Assembly: GCA_947455205.1 (NCBI GenBank)
Contig: CANGNF010000005.1
Span: 1 to 64,000, forward strand
DNA: 64,000 bases
Source of the DNA: Acetobacteraceae bacterium
Lineage (GTDB): Bacteria > Pseudomonadota > Alphaproteobacteria > Acetobacterales > Acetobacteraceae
Reading direction: 5' to 3'
Positions 1 through 8,103 of the stretch are shown one piece after another (the stretch's first letter is position 1; each line of letters begins with the position of its first letter). Both the position numbers and the translations under genes were made by a program. The notes under the pieces were generated by a model. That model saw nothing but the letters and a program-made list of their open reading frames with translations, searched no databases and was not told where the DNA came from.

Positions 1-1226
1 CCACCGGCCGGGCGGCCGGGACGCGCACCCTGCTTGGCCGGGGCCTGCGGCTGCCACTTGCTGCCCCGCCCGGTCGGCTTCACCAGGGAGACGCTCTGGT
101 CGTGGCGCAGATCCTCGAACGGGATCTCGTTGCGGATCAGCTTCTCCACCGCCCACAGCTTCTCCAGCTCATCCGGGGCGCACAGCGCCACCGCCTCGCC
201 GGAAGCGCCGGCGCGCGCGGTGCGGCCAATGCGGTGGACGTAGCTCTCGGGGGTGTCGGGCAGGTCGTACTGGACGACATGGGTGATGCCATCCACGTCG
301 ATGCCACGCGCGGCGATGTCGGTGGCGACCAGGATCGGGGCGCGGCCCTCGCGGAACTCCCACAGCGCGCGCTCGCGCTGGCCCTGGCTCTTGTTGCCAT
401 GGATGGCATTGGAGGCCAGGCCATCCTGCTCCAGCTGCTTCACCACGCGGTCGGCGCCGTGCTTGGTGCGGGCGAAGACCAGGGTACGGCCGACGCCCTC
501 GCCACGCAGCAGCTGCGCCAGCAGGCCGCGCTTGCGGCCGGCCTCGATGTGCAGCACGCGCTGGTTCACCCGCTCGGCGGTGGAGGCGACCGGCGCCACT
601 TCCACGCGGACCGGCTGGTTCAGCAGGTCGGCGGCCAGCTTGGCGATCTCGACCGGCATGGTGGCGCTGAAGAACAGCGTCTGCCGGTTGCGCGGCACCG
701 CGCCGCAGACCTGACGGATGGCGGGCAGGAAGCCCTTGTCCAGCATCTGGTCGGCTTCATCCAGCACCAGCACTTCCACGCGGTCCAGCCGGGCGGTGCC
801 GGCGGCCAGGTGGTCCATCAGGCGGCCCGGGGTTGCGACGACAACGTCCACGCCATTGCCCAGGGCGCGGCGCTGCGGGCCGTGCGGCACGCCGCCGAAG
901 ATGGTGGTGACGCTGTGGCCCAGGTGCTTGCCATAGGTCTTGAAGCTGTCGGCGATCTGGGTGGCCAGCTCGCGCGTCGGGCTCAGCACCAGCACGCGGC
1001 AGCCACCGCGCGGCGGGCGACCGCCGGAAGCGGCCAGCTTGTGCAGGATGGGCAGGGCGAAGGCGGCGGTCTTGCCGGTGCCGGTCTGGGCAATGCCCAG
1101 CAGGTCGCGGCCTTCCATCACCTTCGGAATCGCCTGCGCCTGGATCGGGGTCGGGGTGGTGTAGCCGCTCTCCTCCAGCGCGCGCAGCAGGGGCGCGGCC
1201 AGATTCAGCTCGGAAAATGAGGTCAT
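1..1226 (-). CDS. rhlE: DEAD-box ATP-dependent RNA helicase (C-terminus beyond window)
   Basis: ATP-dependent RNA helicase acting in the cytoplasm on structured RNA (ribosome assembly, cold adaptation or RNA decay in this family). The reading frame starts at ATG 1226 (MTSFSELNLA) and is still open at base 1, so the C-terminus is missing. All core motifs are present in order: Q motif (TPTPIQAQAIP), Walker A (AQTGTGKTAAF), PTRELA, TPGR, DEAD in VLVLDEADQML, SAT, ARGID and HRIGRTAR. After the helicase core comes a low-complexity basic Gly/Pro/Gln-rich tail (KWQPQAPAKQGARPGRP), typical of RhlE-type proteins. It is transcribed alone, away from the acylphosphatase group. The family assignment is firm; rhlE rather than another DEAD-box paralogue rests on the tail and overall look. 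Confidence 0.93.
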   Translation of the reverse strand, partial: MTSFSELNLAAPLLRALEESGYTTPTPIQAQAIPKVMEGRDLLGIAQTGTGKTAAFALPILHKLAASGGRPPRGGCRVLVLSPTRELATQIADSFKTYGKHLGHSVTTIFGGVPHGPQRRALGNGVDVVVATPGRLMDHLAAGTARLDRVEVLVLDEADQMLDKGFLPAIRQVCGAVPRNRQTLFFSATMPVEIAKLAADLLNQPVRVEVAPVASTAERVNQRVLHIEAGRKRGLLAQLLRGEGVGRTLVFARTKHGADRVVKQLEQDGLASNAIHGNKSQGQRERALWEFREGRAPILVATDIAARGIDVDGITHVVQYDLPDTPESYVHRIGRTARAGASGEAVALCAPDELEKLWAVEKLIRNEIPFEDLRHDQSVSLVKPTGRGSKWQPQAPAKQGARPGRPAG

Positions 1227-1481
1227 GAGTACAGTCCATCGCGCGACCGCGCGCCACATGGGGCGCGCCGAGCCGCGGGTTTCGGGGTGGCGACCCCGCG
1301 TGGCTGGGTCATGCCGTGCATATTCTATGCGGTGGCCCGACAGTCCGGCGCGGCCCGGCCTATTGTGGCAAGGGCGCCGCTCACGCGGTCGGGGCACGAT
1401 GGTGGCGCCCGTAAGGGTGCCGACGCCAGGGCGTATGCGCGTTCGCAGCCGCGAAAGCAAGGGAAGAGTAGCTGACCTGGT
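1227..1481. other. Intergenic region upstream of the RNA helicase
   Basis: A 255-base gap between the start of the helicase and the end of acylphosphatase. It should hold the helicase promoter and leader. An AT-rich patch around 1319-1330 gives TAGAAT on the minus strand, a possible -10 hexamer, but I see no convincing -35 at the right distance. The short open frames in the gap have no family resemblance and I do not call them genes. Confidence 0.4.
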
Positions 1482-1748
1482 TCAGCGCCGCCTGAAGCCC
1501 TGCCCCTGCGGCGGCGGGGCAAATTCCTCGGTGATCGCGTCCACCCGCGCCAACAGCGGCCCGCGGCGGCACAGCGTCAGCAGCGCCTGCACGGCGGCCT
1601 CGTCGCCGGCCACCAGGGCCTCGACGCCGCCACCCATCAGGTTGCGGACCCAGCCATCCAACCCCAGGCGCTGGGCCTCGCGCACCATCCAGTCGCGGTA
1701 GCCCACCCCCTGCACCCGGCCTTCGATGCGGAGCAGCCGGGCCTGCAT
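1482..1748 (-). CDS. acyP: Acylphosphatase
   Basis: Small cytosolic enzyme (88 aa, normal for the family) that hydrolyses acyl phosphates to carboxylate and phosphate. The N-terminal signature GRVQGVGYR is intact with the phosphate-binding Arg18, and the catalytic Asn36 lies in GWVRN. The second half carries the usual GGGVEALVAGD strand. ATG at 1748 is the only sensible start. It lies 4 bases downstream of the ATP12-like gene on the same strand, so the two are probably co-transcribed. Confidence 0.93.
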   Translation of the reverse strand: MQARLLRIEGRVQGVGYRDWMVREAQRLGLDGWVRNLMGGGVEALVAGDEAAVQALLTLCRRGPLLARVDAITEEFAPPPQGQGFRRR

Positions 1749-1752
1749 GGCG

Positions 1753-2460
1753 TCAGCCCTCGCGGCTCAGCGCCAGCAGCCGCGCGGCCAGGGCCACGTC
1801 GGCGGCGGCGCGGGCGCGCTTGTTCTCGGCCGCAGGGTCGGTGCCCCAGAACTCCTCCTGGAAGGTCTCGTCCAGCACCGAGAGCGCATGCGCCCCGGCC
1901 GCGTCCAGCCGGCCATGCAGCACCGCCAGCGCCAGCACCAGGCTGCCCATGGCCGGCACCAGCAGGCCCAGCGCCGCCAGTTCCAACGTGTCGCAGGCCG
2001 CCACCACGCGGTGCAGCGCGGCCAGGGCCTCGGGCGGCTGCGGCACCGGCATCAGCCCGGTGGTGACCCGCAGCGGGGCGTCCAGCTGCAGCGCCGCCCA
2101 GTCCAGCAGCGGCTGCCATGCGGCGGCCTGGCGCTCGGCCAGCTTGTCGTCCTCGGCGCGGTAGCACAGCAGGTCGGTCTCGGCGAACTTGGCCAGGCCC
2201 TCGATCTGCGCCGCGGCATTGGCGGCCAGGCGTTCCTGCGCGGTGCCGGCCAGGCGGGTGAGCGGCACGTCCTCCATGCTCATCTCGCCGCCCTTGGCGC
2301 CGCCGGCGGCATTCCATTCGGCGGCGATCGCAGTTGCCAGTGCCACGCTTGCCACCAGCAACGGCGTGCCACTGGGCAGCCGCACCGGGCGACCGTCCAA
2401 CTGCACGCCATGGCCACCCGGCTGGGCCGCCACGGCGGCCTGGTCCCAGAACCTTTTCAT
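1753..2460 (-). CDS. ATP12-family F1-ATPase assembly chaperone
   Basis: Protein of 235 aa resembling ATP12, the chaperone that binds free F1 alpha subunit during ATP synthase assembly in mitochondria and many alphaproteobacteria. Recognisable features are the N-terminal KRFWDQAAVAAQPGGHGVQLDGRPVRLPSG segment in parts, the central TDLLCYRAE motif with its conserved Cys-Tyr-Arg, and the C-terminal DETFQEEFWGTD block. ATG 2460 fits the family N-terminus. It sits between the AsmA-like gene (22 bases upstream) and acylphosphatase (4 bases downstream), so these three probably form one transcription unit. The presence of ATP12 supports an alphaproteobacterial origin. Confidence 0.88.
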   Translation of the reverse strand: MKRFWDQAAVAAQPGGHGVQLDGRPVRLPSGTPLLVASVALATAIAAEWNAAGGAKGGEMSMEDVPLTRLAGTAQERLAANAAAQIEGLAKFAETDLLCYRAEDDKLAERQAAAWQPLLDWAALQLDAPLRVTTGLMPVPQPPEALAALHRVVAACDTLELAALGLLVPAMGSLVLALAVLHGRLDAAGAHALSVLDETFQEEFWGTDPAAENKRARAAADVALAARLLALSREG

Positions 2461-2482
2461 GCGGCGCTATGTGGACCCTGGC

Positions 2483-5191
2483 TCATCGGCCGAAAAGCCC
2501 CCTCAGCCCCTGGGGCAGCCCTTGCGGCACCGCGCCGACACCGGGAATGGCCGGGGTGGTGCCGGTGGCGGGCGACGCCGGGCGGGCCGGGGCGGCGGTA
2601 CGCCCCGGCGCCGCCGAGGCCGGCACCGGGCCCTGCCGCCCGCTGCGGGCAAGCGCCAGCTGGGTGGCGCAGTCGGAAAGCTCGGTCGCGCCGCCGGCAT
2701 TGCCGACCGCGCTGCCGGCGCCGCCCAGCAGGCCGCCCAGCGGGTTGTTGCCACCGCCGATGCCGCCGGCGCCGCCCAGCAACTGCCCCGCCGCGCCGGC
2801 CACCGTGCCGGTCGCAGCGCCGGCCGCCACCGCGCCGTAGTCGAAGCGCGGGTTGGCGAAGCTGCCGGTGACCGGCACCGGGGCGCGCACATGGATCAGG
2901 CTGATGCCGGGGATCGGCAGCGACAGGTCGGTGTCCAGCCGCAGGTTCAGCTGTTCATCGCGCAGCGAGACCGAGCCGCCGCCGCCCACCTTGCCCAGCG
3001 TGGTGTCCAGGAACAGCGCGCGGCTGCGGGCGATGCCGGCCTCGGTATCGAAGCGGAAGGCGGCGCAGGCGATGCCGATGCCCTGGCCCAGCAGCGCGCC
3101 GCCGGCCGGCACCGCCTGCTGCAGCTGCTGCAGGGCGCGGCCGAGCAGCGTATCCGGGCTGTTGCCGCGGCTCTGCAGGCTGGTGATGGCGATGCCGGCA
3201 TAGCCGGTCAGGCTGGCGGCCACCTGGCGCACGGTGCGGCCGCGGCCGCGCACATCCATGTCCAGGTCGATCTTGCCGCTGGTGGCCTGGTTCGGCATGC
3301 CCAGCCCGTTCATCAGCGCCGGCGCGTCCAGCTGGTCGGTGCGGACCGCAAGCTGCACCGTCGGCGGCTCCATGGTCACGTCGGCGGCGGCGCGCATCTG
3401 TACGCGACCGCCCGGGGAGGTGGCGGACAACTCGTCCAGCCGGGCCTGGCCGTTCTGCGCGGCGAAGACCAGGACCACGTCCTTCAGCGTGGCGCCGCTG
3501 GCCAGGAACTCGCCGATGGTCCAGCGCAGGTCGGCCTCCAGCAGCTTCAGCGCGTCCAGCGGCAGGACGGTGTCGGGGATCACCCGGCCGTCGTTGCGGG
3601 CGGGCGGTGCCGGCGGCGCGGCGGCCGGCGTGGCACTGGGGGGGGCGGCGGGCGCGGCCGGGCGGGGCGGCTGCAACGCGTCCAGGTTGACCCGGGTGGA
3701 GGCCAGCCGGCCGTTCAGCCCGGTGCGCTGGCCGATGATCAGCGTCAGGTCGCCGGTCATGTCGGCGGCCGAGGAGGTCAGCCGCAGGCCGCGCAGATGC
3801 GCGCCGGAGGCGAAGGCGGCGCTGCGTTCCGCCAGTTGGAAGTCGACCGCCAGGTCCTTGATCGGCGGCAGCGCGGCACCGCCGGCCAGCGGCGCCAGCG
3901 CGGCCACGTCCGGCGCGCGCAGGCCGATGGCCAGGTCCACGCCGGCCACCTGTGCCGGCCGGGCGATGCTGCCCTTCACCGTGGCGCTGGCGCTGCCGGC
4001 GTTCAGCGAGATATCGACAGGCCAGGCCCCCTGCATGGCGCCGGGGGTGCCGGGCGGCAGCAGCAGCGCCGGGGCGCCCAGCGTGCCGGCCAGCTTCAGC
4101 GGCTGGCCCCGCAGCAGCGCGTCCACCGCCAGGGTGATGCGTTGGTCCGGCCGGGGCAGGTTGACGTTCAGGCTGGCCAGCCGCAGTTCCGGCACGATGG
4201 CGGAGAGGTCGCTCTCGCCGATGCTCAGCTTCAGGTCGGTCAACTCCGGCAGCGGCGCGCCGACATCGGCGGCACCGACCGAAAGCTGCACGTTGCGCAG
4301 CGCCGGCAGCGGCACATCCGGCACCCAACGGGCGAAGCGCGCCAGCTCCGGCACCCGGGCGGTCAGCTCCATGCGCCAGCCCTTGGCCTGCTGCGGCTGG
4401 GCGATGCTGCCGGCCAGGCCGAAGCGGGCCCCTTCGGCCTCCAGCACCAGGTTGACCGGGAAGGGCGTGGTGTTGCCGGCCTCGGCGGCGTCGACCAGGC
4501 GGGCCAGCGGCCCCATGTCCCCCGCCAGGGTGAAGCCGTGGTTGTCCAGCACGAAGTCGCCTTCCAGCCGCAGCGGGCCAGTGCCGTCCTCGCTGCGCAG
4601 GCTGAGGCTCTTCACCACCAGCGCATGGGTCTTCCGCGCCTGGCCGTCACGGTAGGCGAAGCGGCCATCGGTGATGCTGATGCGGCCGATGCCGACGCTG
4701 ATGCCGGGGCCAGCGCCGCCGGCCGCCGGCTCGGCGGGTTGCGCCGGCTGGGCGGGGGGCGCGGCAGTGGGCTGGAACTGCCAGTTGGGCCGGCCGCGGG
4801 CGTCGGTTTCCAGCAGGATGTCGGGCGCCACCAGCACCAGGCGGCGCAGTTCCACCCGCTTGGACAGCAGCGGCAGCAGCGCCAACTCGATGTCCACCTC
4901 GCGCACCGTCGCCATCTGCGGCCGACTGCCGCCTTCCATGTTGGCGAAGGCGACGTTGCGGAGCTGCAGCGTGGGCACCAGGGAGAGTCCGAGGCCGATC
5001 GGGCCGTTCAGCTCCAGCTTGCGGCCGGTGGCCTGCTCGGCGGCGGCGGTGATGCGGGGCTTGTAGGACTCCAGGTCCAGCGTGGCGAGGAAGATGGCAA
5101 TGCCGGCGACCGGCAGTACGATGACCAGCGCGAGGATGATGGCCACCCAGCGCCAGACGCGCCGGCGCGGCTTTGCGAGTTGTTCCGCCAT
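2483..5191 (-). CDS. AsmA-family protein, inner-membrane anchored
   Basis: About 902 aa from ATG 5191 (MAEQLAKPRRRVW). The longer open frame to 5332 adds a low-complexity stretch and is less likely. One N-terminal membrane anchor (WVAIILALVIVLPVAGIAI) is followed by the AsmA N-terminal signature YKPRITAAAEQATGRKLEL and a long beta-rich periplasmic body of repeated beta-strand segments. The C-terminal AsmA-like domain carries the 'LDMDVRGRGRTVRQV' and 'GGGGSVSLRDEQLNLRLDT' blocks. The extreme C-terminus is a Gly/Ala/Pro-rich low-complexity tail. AsmA relatives are thought to act in lipid transport or outer-membrane assembly; the exact role here cannot be read from sequence. It is transcribed away from the DapA-family gene. 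Confidence 0.88.
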   Translation of the reverse strand: MAEQLAKPRRRVWRWVAIILALVIVLPVAGIAIFLATLDLESYKPRITAAAEQATGRKLELNGPIGLGLSLVPTLQLRNVAFANMEGGSRPQMATVREVDIELALLPLLSKRVELRRLVLVAPDILLETDARGRPNWQFQPTAAPPAQPAQPAEPAAGGAGPGISVGIGRISITDGRFAYRDGQARKTHALVVKSLSLRSEDGTGPLRLEGDFVLDNHGFTLAGDMGPLARLVDAAEAGNTTPFPVNLVLEAEGARFGLAGSIAQPQQAKGWRMELTARVPELARFARWVPDVPLPALRNVQLSVGAADVGAPLPELTDLKLSIGESDLSAIVPELRLASLNVNLPRPDQRITLAVDALLRGQPLKLAGTLGAPALLLPPGTPGAMQGAWPVDISLNAGSASATVKGSIARPAQVAGVDLAIGLRAPDVAALAPLAGGAALPPIKDLAVDFQLAERSAAFASGAHLRGLRLTSSAADMTGDLTLIIGQRTGLNGRLASTRVNLDALQPPRPAAPAAPPSATPAAAPPAPPARNDGRVIPDTVLPLDALKLLEADLRWTIGEFLASGATLKDVVLVFAAQNGQARLDELSATSPGGRVQMRAAADVTMEPPTVQLAVRTDQLDAPALMNGLGMPNQATSGKIDLDMDVRGRGRTVRQVAASLTGYAGIAITSLQSRGNSPDTLLGRALQQLQQAVPAGGALLGQGIGIACAAFRFDTEAGIARSRALFLDTTLGKVGGGGSVSLRDEQLNLRLDTDLSLPIPGISLIHVRAPVPVTGSFANPRFDYGAVAAGAATGTVAGAAGQLLGGAGGIGGGNNPLGGLLGGAGSAVGNAGGATELSDCATQLALARSGRQGPVPASAAPGRTAAPARPASPATGTTPAIPGVGAVPQGLPQGLRGLFGR

Positions 5192-5363
5192 GGGTCGGGG
5201 TCCTCTCCGAGCGTTACCGGCAGGTATAGCCGAAAACGGCGTTGGCCGGAGGGGGGATTCCCGCGCGCCCTGAAAAGGCGGGGCCGCCGGGGCGCAGAGG
5301 GGTGGAGCCAGCCCCCGGACTGACGCGGCCACGGGGACGTGCTAGCGGTGCGGGCGTGTCCCC

Positions 5364-5370
5364 AAGGAAG
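5364..5370 (+). promoter_or_regulatory. Ribosome binding site deciding the DapA-family start
   Basis: AAGGAAG lies 6 bases before ATG 5377. This selects MLLDNTARGVYV as the N-terminus, against the frame that stays open upstream to 5242. The remaining 185-base divergent gap holds the promoters of both flanking genes, but I cannot pinpoint them. Confidence 0.6.
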
Positions 5371-5376
5371 CCCGCC

Positions 5377-6318
5377 ATGCTGCTCGACAACACCGCCCGC
5401 GGCGTCTACGTCATCGCGCCGACGCCGTTCCATCCGGATGGCCGGATCGACGACGCTTCGACCGACCGCATGACCGACTGCTTCCTGGAAGCCGGCTGCG
5501 ACGGCATGACCATCCTGGGCGTGATGGGTGAGGCGCCGAAGCTGGATGGCGCGGAATCGCTGGCCATTGCCGAGCGCATCGTGAAGCGCGCGGGCAAGGC
5601 CAAGATCATCGTCGGCGTCACCGCCCCGGGCTTCGCCGCCATGCGCTCCCTGGCCCGTGGCGTCATGGATGCCGGCGCCGCCGGGGTGATGATCGCGCCG
5701 CCCAGCCTGCTGCGGACCGATGACCAGATCGCGACCTACTTCCGGCAGGCGGTGGAGGCCATCGGCGACGACATCCCCTGGGTGCTGCAGGACTATCCGC
5801 AGCTGTTCCAGGTGCAGATGACGCCCGGCATCATCCGCCGGATCGTGCAGGAAAACCCCAGCTGCGTGATGCTGAAGCACGAGGACTATCCCGGCCTGGA
5901 GAAGATCACCGCGTTGCGCGGCTTCCAGGCAGATGGCTCGATGCGCCCCATCAGCATCCTCTGCGGCAATGGCGGGCTGTTCCTCGACTTCGAGATGGAG
6001 CGCGGCGCCGATGGCGCGATGACCGGATATGCCTTCCCGGACATGCTGGTGGACCTGGTGAAGCTCTCCGCCGCCGGCGAGCGCGACCGCGCGCACGACC
6101 TGTTCGACGCCCATCTGCCGCTGATCCGGTATGAGCTGCAGCCCGGTGTCGGCCTGGCGGTGCGGAAATACGTCATGATGCGCCGCGGCATCATCGCCTC
6201 CGATGCGCAGCGCCGGCCGGGTGCCGCGATGAGCGCCAAGGCGCGGGCCGAGGTGGAATACCTGCTCGGCCGCGTCGGCCGCTTCGACCCCCGCGCCAAG
6301 CTGCCGCCGCTGGCCTGA
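5377..6318 (+). CDS. Dihydrodipicolinate synthase (DapA)/N-acetylneuraminate lyase family protein
   Basis: Class I aldolase-type lyase of 313 aa, a little longer than DapA proper (about 290-300 aa). It carries the family frame APTPFHPDGRID, the loop GVMGEAPKL (GTTGE in DapA), a Tyr in LQDYPQ and the Schiff-base Lys in VMLKHEDYPG. The substitution of GTTGE by GVMGE means the substrate is probably not aspartate semialdehyde; a sugar-acid or keto-acid lyase/dehydratase is more likely. A carboxymuconolactone decarboxylase-like gene follows after 23 bases on the same strand, which suggests a two-gene catabolic unit. Family is secure; substrate is unknown. Confidence 0.88.
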   Translation: MLLDNTARGVYVIAPTPFHPDGRIDDASTDRMTDCFLEAGCDGMTILGVMGEAPKLDGAESLAIAERIVKRAGKAKIIVGVTAPGFAAMRSLARGVMDAGAAGVMIAPPSLLRTDDQIATYFRQAVEAIGDDIPWVLQDYPQLFQVQMTPGIIRRIVQENPSCVMLKHEDYPGLEKITALRGFQADGSMRPISILCGNGGLFLDFEMERGADGAMTGYAFPDMLVDLVKLSAAGERDRAHDLFDAHLPLIRYELQPGVGLAVRKYVMMRRGIIASDAQRRPGAAMSAKARAEVEYLLGRVGRFDPRAKLPPLA

Positions 6319-6341
6319 ACCACAACGAGGGAAACGCCCAC

Positions 6342-6746
6342 ATGTCCAAGTACGAGTTCAAGGAAAACGAATTCTTCAATGCCGGCCGCGACATCTGGTT
6401 CGAGATGCGCGGCCAGAAGGTGGCCGAGGCCGCCATGGAGCAGGCCGCCCAGCACGACATGAGCGGCGAGCTGCGGCAGTTCCTGTTCGAGCATTGCTTC
6501 GGCGCCGTCTGGGCGCGGCCCGGGCTGGAACGCAGCACCCGCAGTACCATCACCATCTCGGTACTGACCGCGCTGGGCCGGACCGAGGAGCTGAAGGGCC
6601 ATATCCGCATGGGCATCAACAACGGCCTGACGCGGGATGAGCTGAAGGAGATTTTCCTGCATGTCGGCGTCTATGCCGGCGTGCCCACCGCGGTTTCCGC
6701 CGTGCGCGTGGCGCTGGAGGTCTTCGCCGAGTTGGACAAGGCCTGA
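6342..6746 (+). CDS. Carboxymuconolactone decarboxylase family protein (PcaC-like)
   Basis: All-helical protein of 134 aa, the usual size of PcaC. PcaC decarboxylates gamma-carboxymuconolactone in protocatechuate breakdown. The family pattern is clear: GAVWARPGLERSTRS, LTALGR, ELKGHIRMGINNGLT and IFLHVGVYAGVPTAVSA. It lacks the CxxC of the AhpD branch, so a peroxidase-linked role is unlikely. It lies 23 bases downstream of the DapA-like lyase with a good AACGAGGG ribosome site. No other protocatechuate gene is nearby, so the real substrate is open. It converges with the next gene with only 4 bases between stops. Confidence 0.88.
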   Translation: MSKYEFKENEFFNAGRDIWFEMRGQKVAEAAMEQAAQHDMSGELRQFLFEHCFGAVWARPGLERSTRSTITISVLTALGRTEELKGHIRMGINNGLTRDELKEIFLHVGVYAGVPTAVSAVRVALEVFAELDKA

Positions 6747-6750
6747 GCCT

Positions 6751-7197
6751 CTACGCTGGCGTGGCCTCGGGCGCGCCGGCCCAGCCGCCCAATTCCGCCA
6801 GGTAGTCCGCGGGCAGCCCCCAGCCGGCGGCGGCGGCGAGGATGCGTTCCAGGTAGCCGGGGCGCGGCGGGCCAAAGCGCTCCTCCGCCGCCAGGTAGAC
6901 CAGCGTCGGCACCCCGCCGACCAGCCATTCCACCTTGCGGTATTCGCCGCTCTCGACGCCCTCATAGGTGTCCAGCGTGGCCTCGCAGGCCGGGGTCAGC
7001 TGCCACAGCAGGCCCCAGGCCAGGCCGCCCGGCGCCGGCAGCAGCGTGGCGAAGCCGTCGCGGTTGATGACGAAGCGCCAGCCCTCCAGCCGCACCACCG
7101 CCCCCGGCAGCGCCGCCGGGCAGCGCCGCGCCATCTGGTCGGTGCAGAGGTTGGAGCCATAGGCCAGGTAGCGCCGGGTCGGCGGGGCGGTGGTCAC
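6751..7197 (-). CDS. Gamma-glutamylcyclotransferase (AIG2-like) family protein
   Basis: Small cytosolic protein (148 aa from GTG 7197; a longer frame to 7293 would overlap the upstream crotonase and is rejected). The AIG2/GGCT signature RRYLAYGSNLCTDQMARRCP is at the N-terminus, and the catalytic-type Glu is in DTYEGVESGEYRKV. Family members turn gamma-glutamyl amino acids into 5-oxoproline or act on related gamma-glutamyl amides. It follows the crotonase gene by 14 bases. No glutathione gene is close, so the substrate is unassigned. Confidence 0.82.
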   Translation of the reverse strand: MTTAPPTRRYLAYGSNLCTDQMARRCPAALPGAVVRLEGWRFVINRDGFATLLPAPGGLAWGLLWQLTPACEATLDTYEGVESGEYRKVEWLVGGVPTLVYLAAEERFGPPRPGYLERILAAAAGWGLPADYLAELGGWAGAPEATPA

Positions 7198-7211
7198 GCG
7201 CGCGGCCCGGG

Positions 7212-7997
7212 TCAGCGGCCCTGGAAGGCCGGTAGGCGGCGTTCCGCCGTGGCCTTGACGCCTTCCTTGAAATCCTCGGTCTGGCGCAGCCATTCCTGCT
7301 CCACCAGTTCGCGCTCGGTCGCGCGTTCCACCGCATCCGCCAGGCCCCAGCGCAGCGTCTCCCGCGTGGAGCGCACCGCCAGCGGCGCGGATTGCGCGAT
7401 CTCGGTGGCCAGCGCCGTCGCGGCCTCGCGCAGCTCCGCCTGCGGCACCAGCTGGTCGGCCAGGCCGATCCGCACCGCTTCCTCCCCGGGCACGCGGCGG
7501 CCGGTGTAGAACAGCAGCGCCGCCTGCTGCGCGCCGACCAGGCGCGGCAGCGTGGCGGTCAGGCCGAAGCCGGGGTGGAAGCCGAGCCGGTTGAAGTTGG
7601 CGCTGAACCGGCCCTCGGCGCAGGTCACGCGGAAGTCCGCGGCGCAGGCCAGGCCCAGCCCACCGCCGATGGCGGCGCCCTGCACCGCGGCCACGATCGG
7701 CGTCTTCACCCGGAACAGCCGCACCGCTTCCTTGTACAGGTGGCGGCCGGGCTTCGCGCCGGGGGCCGGCCCCTCCCCGGCCTGCCGGCGGGAGAAGTCG
7801 GCGCCGGCGCAGAACGACTTGCCCTGCGCCGCCAGCACCACCGCGCGCACCGCCGGGTCGGCATCGGCCGCCTCGCAGGCGGTGGCGATCTCCTCGATCA
7901 GGACGATGTCGAAGAAGTTGTTGGGCGGACGCTGGATCTCCACCGTCATCACGGGGCCGGCGATGGACACGCCGATGCTGGTGAAGGCCTGGGTCAT
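7212..7997 (-). CDS. Enoyl-CoA hydratase/isomerase (crotonase) family protein
   Basis: Crotonase-fold protein of 261 aa from ATG 7997 (MTQAFTSIGVSIAG). The oxyanion-hole blocks are present: GKSFCAGADFSRR and QGAAIGGGLGLACAADFRV. The segment that should carry the first catalytic Glu reads FSANFNRLGFHPGFG, so that Glu (PE in canonical hydratases) is missing. The second, normally in the GxGGTQ loop region, is not obvious either. It may therefore be an isomerase, dehydratase, thioesterase-like or CoA-hydrolase variant rather than a true hydratase. No beta-oxidation partners are adjacent. Confidence 0.85.
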   Translation of the reverse strand: MTQAFTSIGVSIAGPVMTVEIQRPPNNFFDIVLIEEIATACEAADADPAVRAVVLAAQGKSFCAGADFSRRQAGEGPAPGAKPGRHLYKEAVRLFRVKTPIVAAVQGAAIGGGLGLACAADFRVTCAEGRFSANFNRLGFHPGFGLTATLPRLVGAQQAALLFYTGRRVPGEEAVRIGLADQLVPQAELREAATALATEIAQSAPLAVRSTRETLRWGLADAVERATERELVEQEWLRQTEDFKEGVKATAERRLPAFQGR

Positions 7998-8056
7998 GGT
8001 CTGGCTTCCGCTGTTGCTGGCGGCAGGGTAGCGCCTGCGCCTCGCCGGGGGAATCA

Positions 8057-8097
8057 CCGGCGGCGAGGACCCGCCGCCGGGCGTCTGTCGGACGCCC
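8057..8097 (-). terminator. Two stacked GC-rich hairpins downstream of pit
   Basis: Reading away from the pit stop (8104), a perfect 7-bp stem (GGGCGTC, loop 8086-8090, GACGCCC; 8079-8097) is followed at once by a perfect 9-bp stem (CCGGCGGCG, loop 8066-8071, CGCCGCCGG; 8057-8080). The two share two bases. Neither has a T-tract, which is common in very GC-rich genomes. Position right after the phosphate transporter operon supports a terminator, though it is inferred from structure alone. Confidence 0.6.
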
Positions 8098-8103
8098 GCG
8101 CCT

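Noticed and set aside
2189..5323. A 1044-codon open frame on the plus strand over the AsmA region
   Set aside because: It mirrors the AsmA-like gene in high-GC DNA; the translation is low-complexity Arg/Gly/Gln/Ala with no family pattern, whereas the minus strand gives a membrane anchor and AsmA motifs.
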